Source: Pedobacter sp. W3I1 (GTDB lineage: Bacteria > Bacteroidota > Bacteroidia > Sphingobacteriales > Sphingobacteriaceae). Taken from it: DNA of 64,000 nt. Every line of letters begins with the position of its first letter. The first letter of the stretch is position 1. Below the pieces are notes generated by a model. The model saw only the letters and a list, made by a program, of their open reading frames with translations, ran no database searches and was not told the origin of the DNA. Below, one piece after another: positions 26,624 to 35,763 of this stretch. The stretch covers positions 4,960,001 through 5,024,000 of the forward strand of contig NZ_JAUSXN010000001.1 of NCBI RefSeq assembly GCF_030816015.1. Direction: 5' to 3'. The translations under genes were made by a program, and so were the position numbers.

Positions 26624-27301
26624 TTAATTATCGGTAATGATATGCGCTTCTAATGTTGCAGCCGTAGTACCACTAAACCAAATCGTGTAAATTTTACCTC
26701 CTTCTAAACTCGTTTTATCAATGGTTTTAAGGCTGCCAGAGCCTACCACCGAATATCTTAAATTTACACCAGTATCTACCGTAAAATAGTTCGATGCTTC
26801 TTTAAAAGCCAGTCCATTAACAAACTGAACACCACCCTGTACCATAACATTTATGCCTGTAGCAAAATTTGGTGTCAGGTTAATCAGTTTAATTTTAGCT
26901 TTATCTGCCTCATTATTACTTAGGTTATCTTCGTAACTCACTATTTCCATCTCTCCTTTTTTATTGGTGACTAAAAAAGTAGTGTAGGTAATAGATGGCG
27001 TAAAGTTTAAAGAAGTATCAGTAGTTGTATTATTTGTGCCGGCATAAGAAACGCTTCTATTACCAGAAGGTATTTTTACGTAATCACTGGTTTCGCCAAA
27101 AGCTAAAGCTACAGTAGTTAGTTTTTCGTTATCTAAATAAACATCCTGATGCACGCCGGCCTGCGATGCGTTGACCATTTTTACCTTGGCCTGGCCTTTT
27201 ACTACTTCATCTGGATTATCCTTTTTACAGGATGATATGCCTATACTACATAAGCAGATAAGCAAAATCAGTGATTTCGAGAGATTGTTATAGATTTTCA
27301 T
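26624..27301 (-). CDS. DUF4397 lipoprotein
   Basis: 225 aa. Lipobox SSC near residue 25 and the DUF4397 pattern AKVKMVNASQAGVHQDVYLDNEKL, IKLINLTPNFATGINV. It is the first of two tandem paralogues; the shared order of strands and the C-terminal ILLDG/IWFSG segment suggest duplication. It lies downstream of dnaN but is separated from it by a terminator, so it has its own promoter. Confidence 0.85.
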   Translation of the reverse strand: MKIYNNLSKSLILLICLCSIGISSCKKDNPDEVVKGQAKVKMVNASQAGVHQDVYLDNEKLTTVALAFGETSDYVKIPSGNRSVSYAGTNNTTTDTSLNFTPSITYTTFLVTNKKGEMEIVSYEDNLSNNEADKAKIKLINLTPNFATGINVMVQGGVQFVNGLAFKEASNYFTVDTGVNLRYSVVGSGSLKTIDKTSLEGGKIYTIWFSGTTAATLEAHIITDN

Positions 27302-27316
27302 TGGTTTGTTAGTTGA

Positions 27317-27355
27317 CTAAAAACAAAATGGCTCGGTCAAAAACCAAGCCATTTT
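27317..27355 (-). terminator. Terminator of dnaN
   Basis: On the minus strand AAAATGGCTTGGT pairs with ACCGAGCCATTTT (13 bp with one wobble), followed by GTTTTTAG. It lies 31 nt past the dnaN stop. Confidence 0.75.
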
Positions 27356-27385
27356 CTTATGAAAACTAATAAGTTAGTTTTTTTT

Positions 27386-28510
27386 TTAATAACTATTGTT
27401 TAGCATCACAGGCATCACTAACATTAAAACGTCTTCGTTTTCATCATTAGTTTGTGGAATTAAAAGTCCTGCTCTATTTGGTGTCGAAAGTTCTAAAGTA
27501 ACTTCATCACCACTTAAATTACTCAACATTTCGATCAAAAAGCGTGCATTGAAGCCTATTTCAAGGTCTTCGCCATCGTATTGGCAACTTAAACGCTCGT
27601 GCGCCTCGTTAGCAAAATCCAAATCTTCAGAAGAGATATTTAACTCGCTTCCGCTAATTTTCAATCTTACCTGATGTGTCGTCTTATTCGCAAAAATTAC
27701 AACCCTACGAAGGGTGTTTAAAAACAAACTTCTATCGATAATTAATTTATTCGGATTATTGGTCGGAATTACCGCCTCATAATCAGGATAGCGCTCGTCT
27801 ATTAAACGACACACTAAATTGATATTTTCGAATTTAAAGAAAGCGCTGGTTGCATTATAATCAACTGATACATTAATATCTGTTGAAGGTAGAGCGGCTT
27901 TTAAAAGGGTTAATGCTTTTTTAGGGAGAATAAATGATGTTGCTTTATCTGCTTTGCTATCCATACGGCGATACCTCACCAATTTATGTGCATCGGTAGC
28001 CACAAAGGTGATGTGCTGAGGAGATAACTGGCAGAATACACCTGTCATAGCCGGGCGCAATTCATCGTTACTTACAGCAAAAATAGTTTTCGTAATGGCT
28101 TCAGTTAAAACTGATGCAGGTAAGTTTACAGAAGATGCATTTTCTACTACAGGAATCTTCGGAAAATCATCACCATTTTCACCACTCAATTTATATTTAC
28201 CATCTCCTGCACTGATCTCGATTGCAAAAGTACTATCATCGATATTAAATGCGATCGGTTGATCTGGCAATGTTTTAAGTGTATCTAATAAAATTTTAGA
28301 TGGAACAGCAACTTTACCTTCTTCCTTTGATTCTACAGCCAAAGCAGTTGTCATGCTGGTTTGCAGATCAGTAGCAGAGATAGTTAAGTTTCCATCTTTA
28401 ATTTCGAAGAGAAAATTTTCTAATATAGGCAAAACCGTACTGCTGCTTGATGCACCATTTACGGTTTGTAAGTGTTTTAATAGAGTTGATGTGGATACAA
28501 TAAATCTCAT
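27386..28510 (-). CDS. dnaN: DNA polymerase III beta subunit (sliding clamp)
   Basis: 374 aa with the three-domain clamp layout. Family signatures: MRFIVSTSTLLKHLQTVNGA start, FEIKDGNLTISATDLQTSM, the second-domain DELRPAMTGVFCQL, and the C-terminal MPVMLNNSY near the clamp-binding pocket. The ring tethers polymerase III and other partners to DNA. It is not next to dnaA or recF here, as is common in Bacteroidota. A TATTTTTG box at 28530-28537 lies 19 nt upstream; gldG ends 33 nt before the start. Confidence 0.95.
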   Translation of the reverse strand: MRFIVSTSTLLKHLQTVNGASSSSTVLPILENFLFEIKDGNLTISATDLQTSMTTALAVESKEEGKVAVPSKILLDTLKTLPDQPIAFNIDDSTFAIEISAGDGKYKLSGENGDDFPKIPVVENASSVNLPASVLTEAITKTIFAVSNDELRPAMTGVFCQLSPQHITFVATDAHKLVRYRRMDSKADKATSFILPKKALTLLKAALPSTDINVSVDYNATSAFFKFENINLVCRLIDERYPDYEAVIPTNNPNKLIIDRSLFLNTLRRVVIFANKTTHQVRLKISGSELNISSEDLDFANEAHERLSCQYDGEDLEIGFNARFLIEMLSNLSGDEVTLELSTPNRAGLLIPQTNDENEDVLMLVMPVMLNNSY

Positions 28511-28529
28511 GATATTATTTAGTCTTCTT

Positions 28530-28537
28530 CAAAAATA
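28530..28537 (-). promoter_or_regulatory. Candidate -7 box of dnaN
   Basis: TATTTTTG on the minus strand fits TAnnTTTG; the ATG is at 28510. Confidence 0.4.
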
Positions 28538-28543
28538 TAAAAA

Positions 28544-30229
28544 TTATTTAGCGTACTTGTATTTGCGGTAATAATGTTGAAAAATCGCAAAGAATATTAA
28601 CAATAGCAAGGGTGCTACCACATTTATAAATTGCCATTTTGTTTTTTCGAGTTTAATTTTGGCTTTATCCAACAATCTAATTTTAACTTCTTTATTTCGC
28701 AGCGCAATTAAGTTGTCATTATCCGTAAAATAATCAACAATATTGAGCAATAAGGCCTTATTTCCAAAGGTACGCTGCGAATAACGATCGAAACCTAAGG
28801 GAAAGGGCGTTCCATTTTGCTCCGATACCTGGTTTTTAAAAATATCGCCATCTCCTATCACGATCATTTTAGCCGGTTTACTTGTACTTTCTAAGGTATA
28901 AGGTTGCGTAATGGTAGCTGGTAAAGGTCGCCCGGCAAAAACCGATGGAAAATTACCTTCTAACATCAAACCAACATGCTGTGGTTTACTTTGGAAAGAT
29001 CGTGGATCTAACTGTTCGCTTACCATTTGCAAGCTAAACAATTTCGGCACATTATATACTTTATTATAAGGAGATGTAGCTAAAATGTACGATTTCTTTA
29101 CGCCTTTAACACCAATAGTATCTACTGTACTTGGAAATTCAGATTTTACACCATCCAATTTTTTCACAACATTTTCTACAGTATCGGGTAATAAAATCGG
29201 GTAATAAATCCAGGGTACCAATTGCATTTGGTTCTGCCCGCCTACCACACCTGTAGAAACCGGAATTTCAGCACTGTTTGCCGGATCGGCAATAATATTA
29301 TAATTAACCCTAGCACCATACATAAAAAGCATATCATCCAGATTTAAATTACTATTAACAGCCATCTGTCCGCTTTTTCCCCGCAAACTATCCAATTCGG
29401 CATTTACCTGATCAATGCTCCAAAGTACCCTCCCGCCGTTCATTACAAAATAGTTGATTTTGTATTTCTCTGTTTCTGTAAAAGGCTTCTTAGGTTTGGC
29501 GATAATCAGCATTTTCAATTTATCAAGTCCTGTTTTATCAATACTATTTAAATCAATACGGCCAACCAAATAACTGCTCGATAGGGTGTGAATGGCATCA
29601 GCCAGCTGTAAATCGGAAAGTTCACCGTTTGATTCTGAAAAGCCAATCCGGGGGTTATCACCAGAAAGTACTTTCTTTAAACTCGAAGTAAAAATATATT
29701 CCAGATTTTCAATAGAGCGGTTTATATTGTCTTCGTAATTTCCACGGGTATCTAAATTTTGAAAGAGTTTAATGGGGAATTCCTTCCCTTCGCTTTCCAT
29801 CATCGCCATCGGAAATACGAGTTTCTGCGTTAATCCACTTTCAGTTTTAACACTTAAATTGGTTGCTTCTATGCCTCTTTCGTACAAATTATTGATTACT
29901 GTATCCTGATCGGCCTGATTAAGCCCTGCTATCGGATCAACGAAAACTACCTTAACTTCGGTTTTGGCATAAGCCTGGTAATCGGATAAAATATCAGATA
30001 CCGCAGCTTGCAGCCGTTTAAAAGCAGGTGGCAACTCTCCCGCTAAAAACACAGTAATGATTACCGGTTTTTTATTTTGCTGTAATAATGTTTCTGTTTT
30101 TTCACTCAGCGTAAAACGTTTATCGGCCGTAAAATCAAAGCGATGAAAAGCATACTGCCCCACAATATTTAAAATAATTAATGCGGCTATAACGACGATA
30201 GAATTAATCCACTTATTCTTCAGCTTCAT
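28544..30229 (-). CDS. gldG: Gliding-motility-associated ABC transporter substrate-binding protein GldG
   Basis: 561 aa. One N-terminal membrane helix (about 10-28), a large extracytoplasmic region, and a C-terminal helix (INVVAPLLLLIFFAIF) with a basic end. The signature HRFDFTADKRFTLSEKT after the first helix is typical of GldG/ABC-type_uncharacterised proteins. Its start overlaps the gldF stop by one base (TAATG), so translation is coupled. With GldF and GldA it forms an ABC transporter required for gliding in F. johnsoniae; in this lineage the role is uncertain. Confidence 0.92.
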   Translation of the reverse strand: MKLKNKWINSIVVIAALIILNIVGQYAFHRFDFTADKRFTLSEKTETLLQQNKKPVIITVFLAGELPPAFKRLQAAVSDILSDYQAYAKTEVKVVFVDPIAGLNQADQDTVINNLYERGIEATNLSVKTESGLTQKLVFPMAMMESEGKEFPIKLFQNLDTRGNYEDNINRSIENLEYIFTSSLKKVLSGDNPRIGFSESNGELSDLQLADAIHTLSSSYLVGRIDLNSIDKTGLDKLKMLIIAKPKKPFTETEKYKINYFVMNGGRVLWSIDQVNAELDSLRGKSGQMAVNSNLNLDDMLFMYGARVNYNIIADPANSAEIPVSTGVVGGQNQMQLVPWIYYPILLPDTVENVVKKLDGVKSEFPSTVDTIGVKGVKKSYILATSPYNKVYNVPKLFSLQMVSEQLDPRSFQSKPQHVGLMLEGNFPSVFAGRPLPATITQPYTLESTSKPAKMIVIGDGDIFKNQVSEQNGTPFPLGFDRYSQRTFGNKALLLNIVDYFTDNDNLIALRNKEVKIRLLDKAKIKLEKTKWQFINVVAPLLLLIFFAIFQHYYRKYKYAK

Positions 30230-30954
30230 TACCGTTTCCCTCCTATTATCAATTTGGTGACTAATAAAAACAGCACGGAAAACGTAATAAAATAAATGAG
30301 ATCTCTGGTGTCTAAAACACCACGGCTTATCGAGGTATAATGTTGATTAATCCCTAAACTGCTGATGATATTCCCAATACTTTGAAATGCAGCAAGTTGA
30401 CTGCTATAATCGAAGCCTAAAAAAGCGAATGCACATAAAGCTGCACCGATCACAAAGGCAATCACCTGATTTTTAGTTAGTGCAGAAGAGAAAATCCCAA
30501 TGGAGGTAAAGGCTGCCCCTAGTAAAAATAAACCGATATAGGAGCCAATTACCGATCCTGAATCGATATTCCCTTCAGGAAAACCCAGCTTTGAAATGCT
30601 ATAGTAATAAATTAGTGTTGGAATTAAGGCAAATAATACCAAAACCAAACTTGCCAGATACTTTGCTACGATGATCTGCCAGATCTGGATGGGGCGTGTG
30701 ATTAAAAGTTCGTACGTTCCTTCTCTCCGTTCTTCGGCAAAAGACCTCATGGTAACGGCAGGAATAAGAAACATAAAAAGATAAGGCACCAAACTGAAAA
30801 AACCATCAAGTTCGGCATAACCATAATCAAGTATCGAGGTATCAGGAAAAAACCAAAGTAACAGGCCAGAAACCAATAGAAAAATACCGATGGTAATATA
30901 AGCAACCATCGAACTTAAGAAACTGAATAACTCGCGTTTAAAAACTGCGTACAT
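30229..30954 (-). CDS. gldF: Gliding-motility-associated ABC transporter permease GldF
   Basis: 241 aa ABC-2-type permease with six transmembrane helices. The pattern ITIGIFLLVSGLLLWFFPDTSILDYGYAEL and MRSFAEERREGTYELLITRPI is that of GldF. It is translationally coupled to gldG. The ATPase gldA lies 2.4 kb upstream, separated by three outer-membrane-barrel genes. Confidence 0.92.
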   Translation of the reverse strand: MYAVFKRELFSFLSSMVAYITIGIFLLVSGLLLWFFPDTSILDYGYAELDGFFSLVPYLFMFLIPAVTMRSFAEERREGTYELLITRPIQIWQIIVAKYLASLVLVLFALIPTLIYYYSISKLGFPEGNIDSGSVIGSYIGLFLLGAAFTSIGIFSSALTKNQVIAFVIGAALCAFAFLGFDYSSQLAAFQSIGNIISSLGINQHYTSISRGVLDTRDLIYFITFSVLFLLVTKLIIGGKR

Positions 30955-31225
30955 GTGCTATTAAAACGCCGAAGTTAACCATTTATTCCTGCAAATTTAA
31001 AAGGAATTGATTAAATGAATGTATTATCAAATCAGCAATATTTAAATTTAAAAAGAGGCCATATCATAATTCGCATTGTCATCCTGAGCCTGTCGAAGGA
31101 CTTAGTTAAATAACCTTTTATGTGTTTCGACGACTAGTCCCGGTTTTCATCGGGAAGATCAACATGACAAAATCTGAGGAGAAATTGTTTTTATGATACA
31201 ACCTCTTCTTTATGTCTCAGTTCGG
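30955..31225. repeat. Dispersed CCTGAGCCTGTCGAAGG palindrome upstream of gldF
   Basis: GTCATCCTGAGCCTGTCGAAGGAC and the opposed TTTCGACGACTAGTCCCGG...ATCAACATGACA form an imperfect inverted repeat at about 31078-31170, with an inner CCCGGTTTTCATCGGG hairpin. A reversed relative is at 37485-37553. Confidence 0.6.
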
Positions 31226-31882
31226 TTAGAAAGAAAAGCCTACCCCAACTGAGAAAACTTTATTTTTAAAGGTAATCTCATCCGAGAGATCAGTATCTGC
31301 AATACTGCTTAACCCCAATCCATAACCAGCGTGGATATTAAAGCCATTATTTAATTGATAACCGGCCAGAAAGTTTAATCCAAAATCAGTCCGTTTAAAT
31401 TCTGATTCTGCCTCGCCAAATTTAATATCTTCTTTTATCGATCCGTATTTGCCATTCGCACTTAATGCATACGCGAAATAAGGTCCTGCACCTAGAAATA
31501 CCTTACCAGCGCTTCCTAATTTGAAATTCGCCAATAAATTTACCGGCAACTCCAGATATTTAAAATTTAATGTTGCTTCATCAGTAGTTGTAATGTCATT
31601 GCCTTCGAAATCAATGTCCCCGCTTGTCAGTTTTGTTCCCTTATTTATAAAGGTTAAACCGGGTTGAATTGAGATTACATCAGACAATACAAATTCGGCT
31701 GTACCGCCAACATAATAAGATGTTTTTGCATCAAAACTTACTGATGCGCTCCCTGATGAGATTGTCATGTTTGGAAAAGCTATTCCGGCTTTAACGCCAA
31801 AAATTACAGGTTTGCTTGTTTGAGCTGAAGCTGCAAAGCCTAAACCTGCAACTGTTAATAAAGATAATACTAGTTTTTTCAT
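31226..31882 (-). CDS. Outer-membrane beta-barrel protein (porin family)
   Basis: 218 aa from the ATG at 31882, which gives the signal peptide MKKLVLSLLTVAGLGFAASA. The mature protein shows alternating amphipathic strands and ends in an aromatic residue (VGVGFSF), the sorting signal of barrel proteins. It fits the PorT/OMP_b-brl_2 group with eight strands. It is the third of three barrel genes in a row; its signal peptide is almost identical to that of the 32088 gene, implying duplication. Confidence 0.82.
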   Translation of the reverse strand: MKKLVLSLLTVAGLGFAASAQTSKPVIFGVKAGIAFPNMTISSGSASVSFDAKTSYYVGGTAEFVLSDVISIQPGLTFINKGTKLTSGDIDFEGNDITTTDEATLNFKYLELPVNLLANFKLGSAGKVFLGAGPYFAYALSANGKYGSIKEDIKFGEAESEFKRTDFGLNFLAGYQLNNGFNIHAGYGLGLSSIADTDLSDEITFKNKVFSVGVGFSF

Positions 31883-32032
31883 CTGATTTTGAGAGTTGTT
31901 TTTGAAAATTATTTTTAGTTTCCGTGTCTTCACCTATCAGGAGAAAACGTACAATGATAAAAAACTAATTTGATAGTTAATAAAGTAATCGTTAAATTAT
32001 TTTATTAACTCATAGATTTTAAATCGCTTAGA

Positions 32033-32066
32033 AAAAACAAAAGCCCCCAATTTCTTGGAGGCTTTG
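32033..32066 (-). terminator. Terminator of the 32088 barrel gene
   Basis: On the minus strand AAAGCCTCCAA pairs with TTGGGGGCTTT around GAAA, followed by TGTTTTTTC. Confidence 0.7.
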
Positions 32067-32087
32067 AAATAAAATCATGGTTTAATA

Positions 32088-32618
32088 CTATAAACCGAAT
32101 GCAAATGCAGCACGCAAGCCAATAAAGCCTGTAGAGCCGCCATTTCCTGACCAGTTTTCATAACGTAAACCGAAATCTAAACTAGATTTATCGGCAACAG
32201 AAAACGATGCGCCTAAAGTTGGTGCAATTGCAAATAAAGTGCTGCCACCAGTTTCAGTGCTAATTGCTGCACCTAGTTCACCAGCGCCATAAAAATTACC
32301 ACCAAAATAATATTTGGCACCAGCTTTTAACGGAATAACACCATAACTCGTTTTTGCCCCAATAGATTTCAGAAAATCTTTAGCATCTCCTGTAGCCATT
32401 AATGATAAATAACCAGCAGAACCAGTTAAATTTAAATCTTTAGCCACCGGATGTTCGTACTGTAATGAACCACCTACGATTAATGTATTTGAATTTTTTT
32501 CTGTTGGTAAGCCAAACTCAGCACCAATGCTTAGTTTTTGAACTGCCCCTTCTGTTTGAGCTGAAGCTGCAAAGCCCAGGCCTGCAACCATTAATAAAGA
32601 TAGTAATACTTTTTTCAT
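32088..32618 (-). CDS. Outer-membrane beta-barrel protein
   Basis: 176 aa. Signal peptide MKKVLLSLLMVAGLGFAASA, barrel-like strand pattern (YEHPVAKDLNLTGSAGYLSL; KAGAKYYFGGNFYGAGELG) and a C-terminal FAFGL. Clearly paralogous to the 32842 gene: both carry GLPS/T...G, AGAKYYFG/AGLKYQLG, GAGELGAA/AEGQLGAA and LGIRYE motifs. The function is unknown. Confidence 0.82.
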   Translation of the reverse strand: MKKVLLSLLMVAGLGFAASAQTEGAVQKLSIGAEFGLPTEKNSNTLIVGGSLQYEHPVAKDLNLTGSAGYLSLMATGDAKDFLKSIGAKTSYGVIPLKAGAKYYFGGNFYGAGELGAAISTETGGSTLFAIAPTLGASFSVADKSSLDFGLRYENWSGNGGSTGFIGLRAAFAFGL

Positions 32619-32841
32619 TGTTTTTTAAATTATTGTTCGTTAATTATTTCGGGATTTAGACAATCATGATGCCAAAAACGTTACAAATAAAATCAGAAAC
32701 AAAATTTATAAAACATAACATTCTGATTAACTGAAGGTTAAATAAAAAATAATTTATTCTAAAACGTTGTATTAAGTTATAAGATTTGTAAGTACTGTAT
32801 TTTTTGACTAATAAACCAAACAATTAAACACAAAAATTGTT

Positions 32842-33384
32842 TCACAGCCCAAATACATAGGCAAATCTGATTCCAACAAAACCTTTAGTATTTGTTTTAT
32901 TTAAATCGGAAAACTCATTTTTGCCTGTCCATGCTTCATATCTTATGCCTAAATCGAGTTTATTTTCGCCAGATAACTTAAACTGATTACCAATGCCAGG
33001 CGACCAAACAAATAAAGTTTTTTGTCCGTTATTTAATGACAATGCTGCACCTAACTGCCCTTCTGCGTAAAAGCTTTCTCCCAGTTGATATTTCAAGCCA
33101 GCTTTAGCGGGTATATAAGTTAAATCCTGAACATTGAAAAGTTGATTCCGCCGACCGAAAAAGTTCATAAAGCCTACATTTAACGTTAATGCAAAATTTT
33201 CTGCAACAGGAAGATCAGCTTTTACAGATGCGCCCAGCCCAATTCCCGACATGCCGGAGAAATTGCCTGATGGTAAGCCAAGTTCTGCAGCTATGCCAAT
33301 GTTAGCGCTGTTTTGAGCTTTTAATAGTATGGGACTTGAAAATAAAAGGGCGATGAATAAAATTGCGTTTTTTGAGCCAGACAT
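32842..33384 (-). CDS. Outer-membrane beta-barrel protein
   Basis: 180 aa. N-terminal signal (MSGSKNAILFIALLFSSPILLKAQ), then the same barrel pattern as the 32088 gene and a C-terminal RFAYVFGL. It starts 5 nt after the gldA stop, so it is probably co-transcribed with gldA. Whether this reflects a functional link or chance is open. Confidence 0.8.
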   Translation of the reverse strand: MSGSKNAILFIALLFSSPILLKAQNSANIGIAAELGLPSGNFSGMSGIGLGASVKADLPVAENFALTLNVGFMNFFGRRNQLFNVQDLTYIPAKAGLKYQLGESFYAEGQLGAALSLNNGQKTLFVWSPGIGNQFKLSGENKLDLGIRYEAWTGKNEFSDLNKTNTKGFVGIRFAYVFGL

Positions 33385-33388
33385 GAAG

Positions 33389-34096
33389 TTAAGCGGTAAG
33401 TTTTCTAAAAATATCTTCCAGTGATTGCTGTTGGTGAGCTTTTTTCAAACCTTCAAGCGAGTCGTTAGCTACGATTTTGCCTTTGCTAATAATGATGATG
33501 TCATCACAAATGGCTTCCACCTCTTGCATAATGTGTGTAGAAATGACAACCGTTTTAGCCGTTCCTAATGTTTTGATCAGTTGCCTGATGTCGACCAGTT
33601 GATTTGGATCTAAACCAGACGTCGGCTCATCTAAAATTAAAACCGCTGGGTTATGGATTATCGCCTGCGCCAGACCTACCCTTTGGCGATAACCTTTAGA
33701 TAACATGCCAATTTTTTTATGCTGTTCGGGTGTTAAACCGACCATTTTGATGACTTCATCAATCCGGGCAGGCAAATTGATGAGTTTATAAGTTTGACCA
33801 ACAAAATTTAAAAACTCCTTCACATACATATCGGCGTAAAGCGGGGTATTTTCAGGAAGATAGCCAATATGTTTTTTAGCTTCTATAGCTTCTGAAAGAA
33901 TACTTTTACCAGAAATTTCAGCCTCACCAGATGTAGGTACTAAATAACCGGTAAGCATACGCATAGTGGTAGATTTACCAGCTCCATTAGGACCAAGAAA
34001 ACCTAAAATACGACCTGGTTTGGCTTCAAAACTAATGGAGTCGACTGCCTTTTGCTTATCGTAATGTTTAGAAAGATTTTTAACTGAAATACTCAT
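33389..34096 (-). CDS. gldA: ABC transporter ATPase GldA
   Basis: 235 aa from the ATG at 34096 (MSISVKNLSKHYDKQKAVD); the longer frame crosses a dispersed repeat. Walker A GPNGAGKST, signature SKGYRQRVGLAQA, Walker B VLILDEPTSGLD and the switch His in VISTHIMQEVE. The ABC-2 drug/lipid exporter type with the family traits of GldA. It would energise GldFG. It is not CcmA-like: the context and the longer signature differ. Confidence 0.88.
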   Translation of the reverse strand: MSISVKNLSKHYDKQKAVDSISFEAKPGRILGFLGPNGAGKSTTMRMLTGYLVPTSGEAEISGKSILSEAIEAKKHIGYLPENTPLYADMYVKEFLNFVGQTYKLINLPARIDEVIKMVGLTPEQHKKIGMLSKGYRQRVGLAQAIIHNPAVLILDEPTSGLDPNQLVDIRQLIKTLGTAKTVVISTHIMQEVEAICDDIIIISKGKIVANDSLEGLKKAHQQQSLEDIFRKLTA

Positions 34097-34139
34097 ATCT
34101 GTATGTTTAACCGCAAAGAACACAAAGGTTTTCGCAAAG

Positions 34140-34232
34140 GTAACGTTTAGAACTATCGTCATTGCGAGACACGAAGCAATTTTAAAGCGTTCGCAATAAA
34201 CTATAGTAGGATTGCTTCGTGCCTCGCAATAA
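34140..34232. repeat. Dispersed inverted repeat ATTGCGAGACACGAAGCAAT
   Basis: ATTGCGAGACACGAAGCAAT near 34161 faces ATTGCTTCGTGCCTCGCAAT near 34210, giving a 20-bp stem with one mismatch around a 30-nt centre. Partial copies of TCGCAATGACGAT occur in the 5947-6445 interval. Confidence 0.65.
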
Positions 34233-34240
34233 CGAACAGG

Positions 34241-35161
34241 TTAGTTTATATGCGATGAACTTAACTTTTTATTATACCGAAACTTATCCAGTTCTTCTGA
34301 TGCCTGAGGTAAATTATCGCCCGACAAAATATCTGCACCATTATTAACCAAGTGGTAATAAACCATCTTTGCAGGAGTTGTAATTGCACTTTTATCTATA
34401 TTTCCCATGGTGCCTAAAATAGTGGTAATACCTTTGTTGTGCAGGTATTGATACAATTCTTTACCTGGAGCAGAAACACCAACAAAAGCTACAATACGGT
34501 TGTTAGGAATCCCCAAGTTATTTAAACGTTTCAATTCTGCTCTCTTTTGAATAGAGGCTGAAATCATTAACTCGGGTGCCAATCGATGTACCTCCTTAGC
34601 CTGATCTGCGGTATAGGTAATGATAATTGAATTACTTTCTACTTTATACTGCCTTACCTTTTCAATCACTTTTGAGTAAGAAACACCTTTTTTTAAGTCG
34701 ATTGTTAATAAAACTTTTCCTTTGCTCCAGCTTAATACACTATCTAAAGTCGGGATTTTAAATTTTGTTTCTTTACCCTCATCATCTTTAAGATTAAAGG
34801 CTTTCAACTCCTCGTAAGTATAATTGCCAATCAGCCCTTTTCCTGTCGAAGTCCGATCGAGCTTGTCATCGTGCATAATCACCATGACCGAATCTTTACT
34901 ATAGGCAATGTCGAATTCGATTATTACTGGATTATAGGTAGTGGCATTGTTGAATGTTTCGATGCAGTTTTCAGGAAACCCAGGCATTGGGCCTCCACGA
35001 TGGGCACTAATTAATGGAAAACGGTTTTCTGGCGACCATTTTAAGAATTGATACAACTCCGCTAATGTATTAAACTTAATATATTGATGGCTTTTTTCTT
35101 CTGGTTTGCATGAGGTCAAAACTGTAACAATAACCAAGAATAGCAAATGATGAAATTTCAT
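34241..35161 (-). CDS. Glycerophosphodiester phosphodiesterase lipoprotein
   Basis: 306 aa. Lipobox LTSC at about residues 15-18 places it in the envelope. GDPD motifs: HRGG in the ISAHRGGPMPGFPEN segment, EFDIAYSKDSVMVIMHDDKLDRTSTG (acid ligands and catalytic His), and LTIDLKK. It hydrolyses glycerophosphodiesters to glycerol-3-phosphate and alcohols. TACTTTTG ends 4 nt before the ATG. Confidence 0.9.
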   Translation of the reverse strand: MKFHHLLFLVIVTVLTSCKPEEKSHQYIKFNTLAELYQFLKWSPENRFPLISAHRGGPMPGFPENCIETFNNATTYNPVIIEFDIAYSKDSVMVIMHDDKLDRTSTGKGLIGNYTYEELKAFNLKDDEGKETKFKIPTLDSVLSWSKGKVLLTIDLKKGVSYSKVIEKVRQYKVESNSIIITYTADQAKEVHRLAPELMISASIQKRAELKRLNNLGIPNNRIVAFVGVSAPGKELYQYLHNKGITTILGTMGNIDKSAITTPAKMVYYHLVNNGADILSGDNLPQASEELDKFRYNKKLSSSHIN

Positions 35162-35165
35162 GCTT

Positions 35166-35173
35166 CAAAAGTA
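35166..35173 (-). promoter_or_regulatory. -7 box of the GDPD gene
   Basis: TACTTTTG on the minus strand, 4 nt from the ATG at 35161; it predicts a leaderless mRNA. Confidence 0.45.
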
Positions 35174-35248
35174 AGGTTAATTGGTTAATTGTTGAAATCG
35201 GTTAATCGTGCCATCATATCAGTTGACCTAACTAAATATTATATACAA

Positions 35249-35401
35249 TTAGCCTTTATGCAAATCCATTCTTAATGGCAAAACCGCCAATCCCACCCGG
35301 GTTTTAAGTTCAAGTTTTTCACATAGTTGATCGCGATAGCTTTCGACAGTCCTTGGGCTACATAACATTTTATCGACTATTTCTTTATAGTTAGTTACCA
35401 T
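35249..35401 (-). pseudogene. Remnant of a LuxR-type response regulator (HTH end only)
   Basis: A 50-codon frame encodes NYKEIVDKMLCSPRTVESYR and continues DQLCEKLELKTRVGLAV, which is the recognition helix region and tail of a LuxR/NarL C-terminal domain. An in-frame stop lies just upstream and no receiver domain is present. The rest of the gene seems lost, possibly through the dispersed repeat at 35465. Confidence 0.6.
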
Positions 35402-35464
35402 GGTTGGTGCTAATCATCTTTTTTTCTGCAATCTGCTGTTAAAACGAAAATAGCAGCACTATAT

Positions 35465-35525
35465 TAGCCACCTAAACCTGATTGCAGCGGGCACGAGTGT
35501 AACGAAGTAAAGCGGAAAGCAGGGA
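35465..35525 (-). repeat. Copy 3 of the GCCCCGC...CGGGTTTA dispersed repeat (reversed)
   Basis: CCACCTAAACCTGATTGCAG at one end and CGGAAAGCAGGGA at the other, with ACGAGTGTAACGAAGTAAAG between. Confidence 0.55.
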
Positions 35526-35748
35526 TTGATTAAACCGATTAGCACTGCAATTGCTTTTCAAATCATTTTGAACTGTATAAGAAATTTAAGTGCTTATAAG
35601 CTGACTGGCAAGGCACCTTCGTTAGTTTTCGACCACTTAAGACACCTTAGCACACCTAAGTTGGAGGAAGAAATTCTAAAATCTACAGTTCCTTTGCCAT
35701 TGATCAAAAACCTTCAGCCTTATACCTTTAAACCCTCCGCCTTTTTAT

Positions 35749-35756
35749 TATCTTTG
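35749..35756 (+). promoter_or_regulatory. -7 box of glyS
   Basis: TATCTTTG ends 7 nt before the ATG at 35764. Confidence 0.45.
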
Positions 35757-35763
35757 CTGCATT

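Noticed and set aside
33389..34096. ABC ATPase considered as the missing ccmA
   Set aside because: Sequence features are of the ABC-2/GldA type, and it neighbours barrels and gldFG rather than ccm genes.
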